A stretch of DNA of 64,000 bases from Cellvibrio sp. UBA7671 (lineage in GTDB: Bacteria; Pseudomonadota; Gammaproteobacteria; Pseudomonadales; Cellvibrionaceae): positions 372,001-436,000 of the forward strand of contig DLHJ01000014.1 in NCBI GenBank assembly GCA_002483145.1, read 5' to 3'. The notes under the pieces are model-generated. The model was not told where the DNA came from, did no database searches, and worked only from the letters and a program-made list of their open reading frames with translations. A program made the position numbers and the translations under genes. Positions 53,481 through 62,163 of this stretch are shown piece by piece. Each line of letters opens with the position of its first letter. Positions within the stretch are counted from its first letter, which is position 1.

Positions 53481-55755
53481 GCCCAAGGCGGTTGCGGTAA
53501 AAACATTGGTCGCATTTGCAGCCAAAAGCGGCAGCCTCGACCGCCGCTTTACACCATCACCGACAGGCCAAGAAGGGATCGAAGGCCATCAGCGGGTAAC
53601 GAGCAATCGCTCATCCAATTATCAAACCGAAGTGAGCTTGAGCATCACTTACGGCGATATTACTTTTCGCGGCCGCGCCGATGGTTATGCACCCTCAGAT
53701 CATTGCATCGAAGAAATTAAAACCTTTTATGGCGATGTATCGCGCATACCGGAAAACCATCAAGCACTGCATTGGGCACAGGCCAAATGCTACGGCTGGA
53801 TGTATTGTGAAACCCACGGCTGCGATGAAATTAATCTCGCGCTGATTTATTTTAATTTAACCAATGAAAAAGAATATCGACTGGAAGAAACCTGGAGTGC
53901 CGCAGAGCTAAAGGAATATTGTGAAAACCTTGCCGAAAAATATTGCCAATGGCAGGCACAGATCAATCAACGCTTGGAGAGGCTCAATCACTGGATTGAA
54001 CAGCTACAATTTCCCTATGGCAGCATGCACAGCTCACAACGGGTAATGGCAGAAGCGGTGTACAAAGCCGCTGCAACCGGGCGAGTGGTATTAGCAGAAG
54101 CGCCCACAGGCACCGGCAAAACCCTGGCGGGATTATTTCCTGCCATTAAATCCATGCCCCGCACACCGGTCGATAAAATTTTTTATCTCACCGCCAAAAC
54201 CACCGGGAAACAATTGGCACTGGAAAATATTCACCTAATCGCCAGTGATAAAAACGGCTCAGCCACACCACTGCGCACATTGGAATTAACCGCACAAGAA
54301 AAAGCGTGCCTTGAACCCGACAAAAAATGCATGGGCGATTCCTGCCCTTACGCGTTTGATTTTTACACCAAACTGGAAGCCGCCCGCCAAGCGGCTTACG
54401 CAACGCCCTTATTAGATAAACAAGCACTCACGGCACTCGCTTATGAATTTGAAATCTGCCCGTTTTATCTCAGTATGGAAATGAGCCGTTGGGTCGATAT
54501 AGTGGTTGCCGATGTAAATTATTATTTTGATGGCACACCACTGTTATTAGGGCTTACCAACGAATTCGATTGGAAACCCTACTTGCTGGTCGATGAAAGC
54601 CATAACCTGATTGATCGCGCACGCGGTATGTATTCCGCCGAGTTAAACAGGGGTGACTTGATCAGCGCAAAAAAGCATTCGCCCGCACCGATTAAAAAAA
54701 CATTGGATAAAATCAATAAACTCTGGCTTGCGTTGTTAAAGCTCCTCCCGGAAAGCCCGGATCAATTTCTGTTACTGCCGGTATTACCAGAAAAATTGGG
54801 CATGGCGTTAACCGAGTTCACCAATAGCTATATTGAGTTCCTGCAGAAAAATCCCGACCATTCAGTGCAAGAAACGATTGCGCAAGAATTTTTCTTCGCT
54901 GCACTCAACTACCAAAAAGTGGTAGAAGTATTCGATGAAGACTTTTGTATTGATATGCAAGCCATGGGTACAAAAGAGGAAGTCTTGACCCTGCGCAACC
55001 TGATACCGGCAACACCACTGGCCGCACGGTTGAGTTTTGCCCATTGCGCCTGCTATTTTTCGGCCACGCTGCATCCTGCGCATTATTATCAATCGCTGCT
55101 GGGTTTGCCTGATGATACGGTACATATCAATGTTCCCTCACCGTTCAAACCCGAGCAACTGCACGTCCAGATCGCAACCAATTTATCCACCCGCTACAAA
55201 GATCGCAGTGCAGCCATAGAACCTATTTGTAATTTGATCGAAGATCAAATCCACGCACAACCAGGCAATGCCCTGGTGTTTTTTTCCAGCTATGAGTTTT
55301 TACAAAAGGTAGAGTCCGCTCTTCGACTGCGATTGACCAAGCGCGATATTCAATTACTGGTTCAATCGCGCCGTATGAGCGAAGAGGACCGGCAGGAATT
55401 TATCGAGCAATTTAGCCAGCACAATAATTTATTGGGTTTGGCGGTATTGGGCGGCGCTTTCAGCGAGGGAGTGGATTTGTCGGGCGATGCATTAAAAGGG
55501 GTTTTTATTGCAACGTTAGGTTTACCACAAGTGAATCCGGTAAATGAGCACTTGCGTGCAGTGATGCAGGGTAAATTCGCGCAGGGATATGATTTTACTT
55601 ACACCTATCCAGGAATCCAGAAAGTGATCCAGGCAGCCGGGCGCGTAATTCGAACTACATCAGATGAAGGTTATTTGTGGTTGCTGGACCAGCGCTTTCA
55701 ACAACCGGAAATACGCCCTTTGCTTCCAGAGTGGTGGTTGATAGCGCAGGCCTAA
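53464..55755 (+). CDS. Nuclease-helicase (XPD/DinG-type with N-terminal PD-(D/E)XK domain)
   Basis: 763 aa from an ATG with GAGG 6 nt upstream. The N-terminal nuclease-like domain has GRADGY and EEIKT (residues 83-87). The helicase core has Walker A AEAPTGTGKT (213-220 region), four cysteines fitting an Fe-S cluster (282, 289, 294, 332), DESH (377-380), and the C-terminal QAAGRVIRT. It belongs to superfamily 2 with XPD and DinG and should unwind DNA 5' to 3'. Overlap with the FAN1-like gene implies that the two act together, perhaps on cross-links; this is inference from context. Confidence 0.9.
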   Translation: MLTGNKPKAVAVKTLVAFAAKSGSLDRRFTPSPTGQEGIEGHQRVTSNRSSNYQTEVSLSITYGDITFRGRADGYAPSDHCIEEIKTFYGDVSRIPENHQALHWAQAKCYGWMYCETHGCDEINLALIYFNLTNEKEYRLEETWSAAELKEYCENLAEKYCQWQAQINQRLERLNHWIEQLQFPYGSMHSSQRVMAEAVYKAAATGRVVLAEAPTGTGKTLAGLFPAIKSMPRTPVDKIFYLTAKTTGKQLALENIHLIASDKNGSATPLRTLELTAQEKACLEPDKKCMGDSCPYAFDFYTKLEAARQAAYATPLLDKQALTALAYEFEICPFYLSMEMSRWVDIVVADVNYYFDGTPLLLGLTNEFDWKPYLLVDESHNLIDRARGMYSAELNRGDLISAKKHSPAPIKKTLDKINKLWLALLKLLPESPDQFLLLPVLPEKLGMALTEFTNSYIEFLQKNPDHSVQETIAQEFFFAALNYQKVVEVFDEDFCIDMQAMGTKEEVLTLRNLIPATPLAARLSFAHCACYFSATLHPAHYYQSLLGLPDDTVHINVPSPFKPEQLHVQIATNLSTRYKDRSAAIEPICNLIEDQIHAQPGNALVFFSSYEFLQKVESALRLRLTKRDIQLLVQSRRMSEEDRQEFIEQFSQHNNLLGLAVLGGAFSEGVDLSGDALKGVFIATLGLPQVNPVNEHLRAVMQGKFAQGYDFTYTYPGIQKVIQAAGRVIRTTSDEGYLWLLDQRFQQPEIRPLLPEWWLIAQA

Positions 55756-55870
55756 ACCGGCGTAAACCTACATCGCTCCGAGGCAATTGTTGCGCAGCAA
55801 TATATGACAAGACATTACCGCACGTGGTCTAATGCCCATATTTTTCCACTTACCTCTATTTCTACACATT

Positions 55871-56581
55871 ATGAATCTGATTTTATTATCGCCAAACGAT
55901 TTACTCACCGATAACCGAGCCTGTATCAAAAATCCACGCCAGCTTGCGCATATTAAGCAAGTGCACGGCGCTACAGTGGGCGATCAATTAAAAGTCGGCC
56001 TGATAAACGGCAATCTGGGTATTGGGCTAGTTACAGAACTCAATGATACTGCGATATATCTGGATGTAGACCTGCACCAAGCGCCGCCGCGCGCATTGCC
56101 ATTAACACTGGTGCTCGGTTTGCCGCGGCCAAAAATGATGCGCCGTATTTTACAAACGGTTGCAACCCTCGGTGTTAAACATTTGCATTTGATTAATTCC
56201 TACCGCGTGGAAAAAAGCTACTGGCAGACACCTTTTTTGGAAGCAGAAAACATTCGTGAGCAGCTAATTTTAGGATTGGAGCAGGGTTGCGACACCCGCT
56301 TGCCGGAAGTGCATTTACACAAACGCTTCAAGCCATTTGTAGAAGATGAGTTGCCAGCAATTGTTGCCGATACGCGCGCCTTGGTTGCCCACCCTTACAC
56401 AGAAACTGCCTGCCCCTGCCAGATAGACTACTCGCTGACACTGGCCGTAGGCCCTGAAGGTGGTTTTATTCCGTACGAAATTGATTTATTGGAAAAGTGT
56501 AGCTTTGAAGCCGTGCATGTAGGCGAGCGCATTATGCGCGTAGAAACAGCGGTGCCTTATTTGCTGGGAAGATTGTTTTAA
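55871..56581 (+). CDS. rsmE: 16S rRNA m3U1498 methyltransferase RsmE
   Basis: 236 aa. The start at MNLILLSPNDLL is chosen because it matches the family N-terminus; the ribosome site is weak, and a 13-codon longer version exists. It has an N-terminal PUA-like domain and a C-terminal SPOUT fold with the knot motifs LAVGPEGGFIPYEIDLLEK and HVGERIMRVETAVPYLLG. It methylates U1498 of 16S rRNA in the decoding centre. Confidence 0.93.
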   Translation: MNLILLSPNDLLTDNRACIKNPRQLAHIKQVHGATVGDQLKVGLINGNLGIGLVTELNDTAIYLDVDLHQAPPRALPLTLVLGLPRPKMMRRILQTVATLGVKHLHLINSYRVEKSYWQTPFLEAENIREQLILGLEQGCDTRLPEVHLHKRFKPFVEDELPAIVADTRALVAHPYTETACPCQIDYSLTLAVGPEGGFIPYEIDLLEKCSFEAVHVGERIMRVETAVPYLLGRLF

Positions 56582-56603
56582 CCTGAAAAATACGTTGAAA
56601 AAA

Positions 56604-56631
56604 TGTCGATTCCAACGCATAGGTATCGACA
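56604..56631. terminator. Weak hairpin between rsmE and the GGDEF/EAL gene
   Basis: TGTCGAT and ATCGACA form a 7-bp stem with a 14-nt loop in the 58-bp convergent gap. There is no T-run of note. Confidence 0.35.
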
Positions 56632-56639
56632 ATATTTAT

Positions 56640-59093
56640 TTACTCACCCACTTTTTCATCATCAGCCAATATCACTTCAAATTCCGCCAAAGGCACCGCT
56701 TGGCTCGATAAATAGCCCTGATAGTAATTGCAACCGAAGGATTTCAGAATCGCTAGTTGCTCTGCTTCTTCCACACCTTCTGCCACCAATTCCATATCGA
56801 GCAAGCGCCCCATGGTAATAATGGTTTCAACCAGCACACGGTCGTTTCGATCATCGATAATATCGCGCACAAAACCCTTATCGATTTTTAAAGTGCTCAC
56901 AGGTAAACGCTTGAGATAACTAATCGATGAATATCCGGTACCAAAATCATCCAGTGAAAAACTAATGCCGCGTTCACTCAACGTCGTCATGGTAACAATT
57001 GCATCATCAACACGCTGGATAACAATCCCTTCAGTAATTTCCATATCCAGTGACGCTTCCGGGATGGGATATTTCTCCAAAGTCGCAATCACATCATCCA
57101 CAAATGCAGCGCGACGGAATTGGCGCGGGCTGATGTTAATACTCATCTTCATACCCGGTTTCCATAAACCGGATTGATGCCATTTAACCAGCGTTTTACA
57201 AGATGCTTCCAATACCCACTGGCCTACATCGATAATCATGCCGGAGGTTTCCAGCACCGGAATAAAATCGACCGGCGACACCATACCCTTGGTAGGATGA
57301 TTCCAGCGTAGCAGCGCTTCCGCACCCACGACCCGGCCGCTTTGGATATCAATTTTAGGTTGATAATACAATTCAAATTGCGATTCATCCAAGGCGCGAT
57401 GCAGATCGCCTTCCATCGTCAATTGGCGGCTAACTTTATCGGCCATCTCTTCATTGAAGAATTCAATGGAGTCGCGCCCTTTTTCTTTTACTTGATACAT
57501 CGCCGTATCGGCGTAACGCAACAATTCATGCACCGAATTATTTTTATCGGGATAAACCACCACACCCACACTGCAAGTAACGCGCAATTCCATGCTGTCG
57601 TACATATAGGGCTGGGAAATAATGGTGCGGATTTTTTCGCTGATTTCGCCCGCGCGCAATGCCGCTGTTTCGATATTTTGGTCGAGCACGGTAAGCACAA
57701 CCACAAATTCATCGCCGCTCAAACGGGCAACCAAATCTTCTTCGCGCACTGACTGTTGTAAACGTGTGGCAACCACTTCCAACACTCGGTCACCCACTGG
57801 ATGGCCGAGCGAATCATTGATAGTTTTAAATTGGTCGAGATCGATAAACAACACCGCACCAAAATAACCGTGACGTTCAGCGCGGCGCAATTCGTGCTCA
57901 AGGCGCTCAACCAGCTGCAGGCGATTAGGTAACCCGGTAAGCGCATCGTGGTGCGCCATAAACTCCATCTTGGCCTGCGCATTTTTGCGTTCGGTAATAT
58001 CAACCGATACGATTAACGCGACTTTTTCATCGTAAAACGCGAGCGGCATAATGTGGGTTTGTAAAAATAATTGTTTACCGGTCGACGTGACAAAACGCTC
58101 TTCAATCACATCCAACTCTTCATTGCCGCGAATTACGCGGTAATCATTTTGCAGCATGGTATCTATATCAAATACCGAATTTTTTAACAGTTGGCGCACA
58201 TGCAAATTACGCATTTGGTCAGGTGTATAACCCAGTTCATTGGCGAGGGCTTTGTTAGCAAATAAATAATAACCAGCGATATTGCGCGCACCAATCATTA
58301 CCGGCAGGTGATCAATAATCTGACGCAAATGTTCTTCACTTTTACGCAACGCCAGCTCAACCGCACGGCGCTTGGCGAGGGAAAGTTCGACTATGTCCAA
58401 TAGTTGATTGGAACTGGCAATCAGCTGCGCCAGCTCATCTTTTCGCTGCGCGGGCAATTGGGTGAGGCGGTTTACGCCGGGATGATCGGGGTTGATATTG
58501 TTAATTTCGCGCGATAATCGCACCAAAGGTTTGGTGAGGGTGTAATAAAACACTACGAACAATAGCAACACCAAAAACATGTTACGCAACAAGCCGGTCA
58601 TGAGCGCAGTTTGGGAGCGGTTATAAAAACCTTCCAGAGCCAAATCCATATCCACTGAAAAACGGATACTGCCCGAAGTGCCATCACTGTAACCGGGCAA
58701 TAATAAATTGGCGGTATATTCGCGCGTATTTTCGGTGATCTTATTGGTAAGCCAGCGGGTTTTTACTTCCGGGCGCGTGCTGCTGCCTTGGGCGAGCACG
58801 TTGCCGGTATCATCGTAGATGACTACTTCGTAAATAAATCCGTAGCGCAGCAAACCGTTCACCACTTCATAGGAAAGTTCATCATCGAGTGTGGATACGG
58901 AGCGTACAGCAGGAGGAGTTGCCACTTGTATAACGCGGTCAATGAGCGTTTTGAGTTCTTTTTCCTGATTTAAAAAATCGAGGTATAACTGTACTGAACT
59001 CAATAAAAAGCTCAACACAAAAGCCAAAATGATACCTATTTTGGCAAGCTGGAATGAGATGCCATTAAAAAAGGAAGGCGCTTTATCTCTCAT
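56640..59093 (-). CDS. Membrane GGDEF/EAL cyclic-di-GMP protein with PAS domain
   Basis: 817 aa. Two transmembrane helices (about 18-40 and 166-186) flank a periplasmic sensor region. A HAMP-like segment and a PAS domain (about 255-370) lead to a GGDEF domain (about 375-545) and an EAL domain (about 560-808). The active-site loop reads SGDEF (459-463), and an I-site RxxD is present (R450-D453), so cyclase activity is possible. The EAL domain keeps all usual catalytic residues: Glu592 in EALLRW, Asn653, Glu685, the DDFGTG loop (715-720), Lys736 and Glu772. It may be bifunctional; the cue is unknown. It lies downstream of ald, about 130 bp away. Confidence 0.94.
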   Translation of the reverse strand: MRDKAPSFFNGISFQLAKIGIILAFVLSFLLSSVQLYLDFLNQEKELKTLIDRVIQVATPPAVRSVSTLDDELSYEVVNGLLRYGFIYEVVIYDDTGNVLAQGSSTRPEVKTRWLTNKITENTREYTANLLLPGYSDGTSGSIRFSVDMDLALEGFYNRSQTALMTGLLRNMFLVLLLFVVFYYTLTKPLVRLSREINNINPDHPGVNRLTQLPAQRKDELAQLIASSNQLLDIVELSLAKRRAVELALRKSEEHLRQIIDHLPVMIGARNIAGYYLFANKALANELGYTPDQMRNLHVRQLLKNSVFDIDTMLQNDYRVIRGNEELDVIEERFVTSTGKQLFLQTHIMPLAFYDEKVALIVSVDITERKNAQAKMEFMAHHDALTGLPNRLQLVERLEHELRRAERHGYFGAVLFIDLDQFKTINDSLGHPVGDRVLEVVATRLQQSVREEDLVARLSGDEFVVVLTVLDQNIETAALRAGEISEKIRTIISQPYMYDSMELRVTCSVGVVVYPDKNNSVHELLRYADTAMYQVKEKGRDSIEFFNEEMADKVSRQLTMEGDLHRALDESQFELYYQPKIDIQSGRVVGAEALLRWNHPTKGMVSPVDFIPVLETSGMIIDVGQWVLEASCKTLVKWHQSGLWKPGMKMSINISPRQFRRAAFVDDVIATLEKYPIPEASLDMEITEGIVIQRVDDAIVTMTTLSERGISFSLDDFGTGYSSISYLKRLPVSTLKIDKGFVRDIIDDRNDRVLVETIITMGRLLDMELVAEGVEEAEQLAILKSFGCNYYQGYLSSQAVPLAEFEVILADDEKVGE

Positions 59094-59224
59094 CGACCTA
59101 AGGTTTCCGGGAACTGAATCTAGTTATATGAAAGTGGGGGCAGATATTGCTCCGAGGCAGGTAATCTACACTTAACTTGGCGTGAGTATAGATCACTATT
59201 TTCAGTGGCGCCGAATCTATCGTG

Positions 59225-60361
59225 TTATTTTCTATAAGGAAATTCACTTTCCAACGACAACGATGCAGTCTCACTAAACGGCATTCCAAAAGTTTCAGCG
59301 ACCCCGGCATGAGTAAGCTGGCCGCGATAAATATTCAATCCACCACGAAAACCGGCATCCGTTTGTAACGCCCCGATACCCGCATCCGCCAAGCGAATGA
59401 CGTACGCGATGGTCGCATTAGTAAGACCGAGGGTCGCCGTTCTACCGACTGCGCTGGGAATATTGGCAACGCAATAATGCACAACACCCTCTTCGATATA
59501 AGCTGGATGTTGATGTGTAGTGGGTCTTGAGGTTGCAAAACATCCCCCTTGGTCGATAGCCACATCTACCAACACACTACCCTTTTCCATCTGCGCGATC
59601 AGAGCGCGGCTCAATAGTTTTGGGGCACCGGCACCAGCATTGAGCACACTACCAATTATTAAGTCTGACTGGAGCGCCAGCGTATCGATGCGCTCTTGCA
59701 CTGCATATTCACATACAACACGGCCACGCCACAGCTCATCCAAATGGCGTAAACGTGCGATGGATTTATCCAGAATACGCACTTGTGCCCCCATACCAAC
59801 AGCCATAGCAGCGGCATTTGCACCCACCACTCCACCGCCGAGGATCAACACATTCGCCGGTGCAACGCCGGGAATTCCACCTAATAAAATACCTTTTCCA
59901 CCCTGCGCCATCTCAAGGTGATGCGCCCCCGCCTGCACCGCCATGCGCCCGGCAATTTCCGACATGGGCGCCAACAGCGGCAAACGCCCCTGCGCATCAG
60001 TCAAGGTTTCATACGCGATGCAACTGGCACCCGATGCAAGCAATGCATCAGTTAGCGCGCGATTAGCCGCGAGGTGTAAATAAGTGAACAACAGATGGCG
60101 GGCACTGAGCAGCGCATATTCTTCGGGTTGCGGCTCTTTGACTTTGACAATCAAATCGGCGCTGGCATACACATCTGCCAATGAATCGAGCAATAACGCA
60201 CCGGCATGCTGATAGCGCTCATCGCTAAATCCAGCGGCCTGCCCTGCACCGCGCATCACGTAAACGCTGTGCCCACGCTGATGTAACTCGGCCGCACCTG
60301 CGGGAGTCAATGCAACGCGATTTTCGCCGGATTTTATTTCTTTCGGGATACCAATACGCAT
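59225..60361 (-). CDS. ald: Alanine dehydrogenase
   Basis: 378 aa from an ATG with AGGAGGG 8 nt upstream. It interconverts L-alanine and pyruvate plus ammonia with NAD. Substrate and catalytic residues align with the family: Arg15 (ENRVALTP), Lys75 (IVKVKEP), His96 (FTYLHLAAN). The NAD fold carries GGGVVGANAAAMAVGMGA, and VDVAIDQGGCF supplies the catalytic Asp. Length is normal. Confidence 0.96.
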   Translation of the reverse strand: MRIGIPKEIKSGENRVALTPAGAAELHQRGHSVYVMRGAGQAAGFSDERYQHAGALLLDSLADVYASADLIVKVKEPQPEEYALLSARHLLFTYLHLAANRALTDALLASGASCIAYETLTDAQGRLPLLAPMSEIAGRMAVQAGAHHLEMAQGGKGILLGGIPGVAPANVLILGGGVVGANAAAMAVGMGAQVRILDKSIARLRHLDELWRGRVVCEYAVQERIDTLALQSDLIIGSVLNAGAGAPKLLSRALIAQMEKGSVLVDVAIDQGGCFATSRPTTHQHPAYIEEGVVHYCVANIPSAVGRTATLGLTNATIAYVIRLADAGIGALQTDAGFRGGLNIYRGQLTHAGVAETFGMPFSETASLSLESEFPYRK

Positions 60362-60598
60362 CACTAATTCCCTCCTCAATTGCACTTCCACTAAATCGAG
60401 TATAGCCGAGGATGTTTATTCGACTCGTTCAGCCTGCAGCAAGTTGGCGCAACTTATGCTGTGTCTATCATGTACAGTTTATGTACAGTTTTTTTGACGC
60501 AACCTGAAACAGAAACCGTGCATAAATTGGCTGATAGCATTTAGCTACTGACAATTTGGGGCACTGCTGTGACAAAAATGGGGCGCATTGAGGTAGTT

Positions 60599-61102
60599 AT
60601 GGGTATTTATGCAAGTGATTTACGCGAATTGATAATCAAACCCTACTTACAGGGGCTGGGAGAATATTCAGACGTTGCCGAAAATTTGTTGCTTGGCACC
60701 GCTGCGCAAGAATCTTTACTGGGATTACATTGTTATTGTGCCCAAACTAAAGGCTTGGGTTTATATCGCATTACCGCAGAAAAGCATCTGGAATTATGGG
60801 ATACCTATCTAGTGCAGTTTCCCGAATTGGCTTCCCAGCAGCGCGGCTTGGCCAGCCAACAGCAATTCCTGAAGAATCCGCACGGCGAGTTGATGGGCAA
60901 TTTAACTTACGCTACCGGTATGGCCTGGATGCTGTATCGCCGCAGTGAGATTGACACCAGCAAGCCCGCTGACATTTCTGCGCTCGCGCAACTCTGGGCG
61001 AACCATTTTGATAATGGTACAAATTGCCTCCGCAATGCAGATGACTTTATACAAACCTATCGTACCCTGGTGATGGACAGTTCGAAAAAACTGGTAGCTT
61101 AA
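60599..61102 (+). CDS. Phage-lysozyme-like orphan protein
   Basis: 167 aa from an ATG with GAGG 5 nt upstream; an ATG ten codons earlier is possible. The segment LLLGTAAQESLLG followed by LGLYRITAEKHLELWDTYL resembles lytic-transglycosylase-like proteins of tailed phages, with the Glu of QES as the candidate catalytic acid. The C-terminal ALAQLWANHFDNGTN ... DDFIQTYRTLV also fits that group. There is no signal peptide and there are no other phage genes nearby. The function is uncertain; recognition is from memory of sequence patterns only. Confidence 0.7.
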   Translation: MGIYASDLRELIIKPYLQGLGEYSDVAENLLLGTAAQESLLGLHCYCAQTKGLGLYRITAEKHLELWDTYLVQFPELASQQRGLASQQQFLKNPHGELMGNLTYATGMAWMLYRRSEIDTSKPADISALAQLWANHFDNGTNCLRNADDFIQTYRTLVMDSSKKLVA

Positions 61103-61108
61103 GAGATC

Positions 61109-61996
61109 TCATTTAAAGGTATTACACGCCTCTACTTTACCCAGCTCAAAACCGCGCTTAAACCACTCCATCCGCTGCTTTGAGCTACCGTGGGTAAAAC
61201 TTTCAGGACGCACAGCTCCACCGGCTTGTTGTAATTTATCATCACCAATCGCCGAGGCGGCATTTAAGGCTTCTTCGATATCGCCATCTTCCAACATTTG
61301 CCGTTCGGTATCAGCGTAGTGTCCCCAAATTCCTGCATAACAATCCGCCTGTAGCTCTAACTTTACTGAGAGCTGATTCGCTTGCGCTTTTGACATTTGC
61401 TGTTGCGCCTGTGTCACCTTCGCCGATGTTCCCAATAACGTTTGCACATGGTGCCCAACCTCGTGGGCGATGACATAAGCCTGTGCAAAATCGCCGGGCG
61501 CGCCAAGCTTATTTTTCATATCCTCATAAAAAGCCAAATCGATATAAAGCTTGTTATCGCCAGGGCAATAAAATGGCCCCATTGCCGATTGCGCGTAGCC
61601 GCAAGCAGAGCTCACCGCATTGCGAAATAACACCAGCTTTGGCTCTTGATAAGTCAGCCCCAACTTTTTGAATTCCAGATGCCAGGTAGATTCAGTATCC
61701 GCAAGTATCACCGATACAAATTCTGCCAGCTCCTGATCTTTGGGGGAAAGTTGCCGGGAACTCACATCTAATGAACCTGGTGGCGCGGCCAGCTGAAGCA
61801 GATCGTAGCCCAAAAATTTGGCTCCAAAATACACCAAAACACCAATGATCAATAAAGCACGGCCGGTTTTCGTGCGCAGCAGAAAAGGCAAAATCCGCGC
61901 TATCGCTGACACCCCACCCATCGCCCCCATCGCGCCGGGACTGGCGCTGCGCATATCTTCCACATTGTCACTGCGACGACCTTGTTTCCAACGCAT
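61109..61996 (-). CDS. ypfJ: YpfJ-type neutral zinc metallopeptidase
   Basis: 295 aa. One transmembrane helix (about 46-64) follows a short cytoplasmic N-terminus rich in Arg and Gly. The zinc motif is HEVGH (His178, Glu179, His182), with a downstream LELQADCYAGIWGHY that supplies the third ligand region. GYAQSAMGPFYCPGDNKLYI is typical of this family. The physiological substrate is unknown. It is convergent with the phage-lysozyme-like gene, with a 6-bp gap. Confidence 0.9.
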   Translation of the reverse strand: MRWKQGRRSDNVEDMRSASPGAMGAMGGVSAIARILPFLLRTKTGRALLIIGVLVYFGAKFLGYDLLQLAAPPGSLDVSSRQLSPKDQELAEFVSVILADTESTWHLEFKKLGLTYQEPKLVLFRNAVSSACGYAQSAMGPFYCPGDNKLYIDLAFYEDMKNKLGAPGDFAQAYVIAHEVGHHVQTLLGTSAKVTQAQQQMSKAQANQLSVKLELQADCYAGIWGHYADTERQMLEDGDIEEALNAASAIGDDKLQQAGGAVRPESFTHGSSKQRMEWFKRGFELGKVEACNTFK

Positions 61997-62163
61997 AATT
62001 TATCCCTCGTGATGAATCAGTGGTTATGTGAATATTTAAGTGAATAATTGAACAATCAAGTAAGTAGTTAAGTGAAATCAAAGCGCGCTACTATAGACTC
62101 TGACAACATCATAATGACAGCAACGCATTTCAAGCAGCTAATCCGTACAATTCAGGAGTTTTT

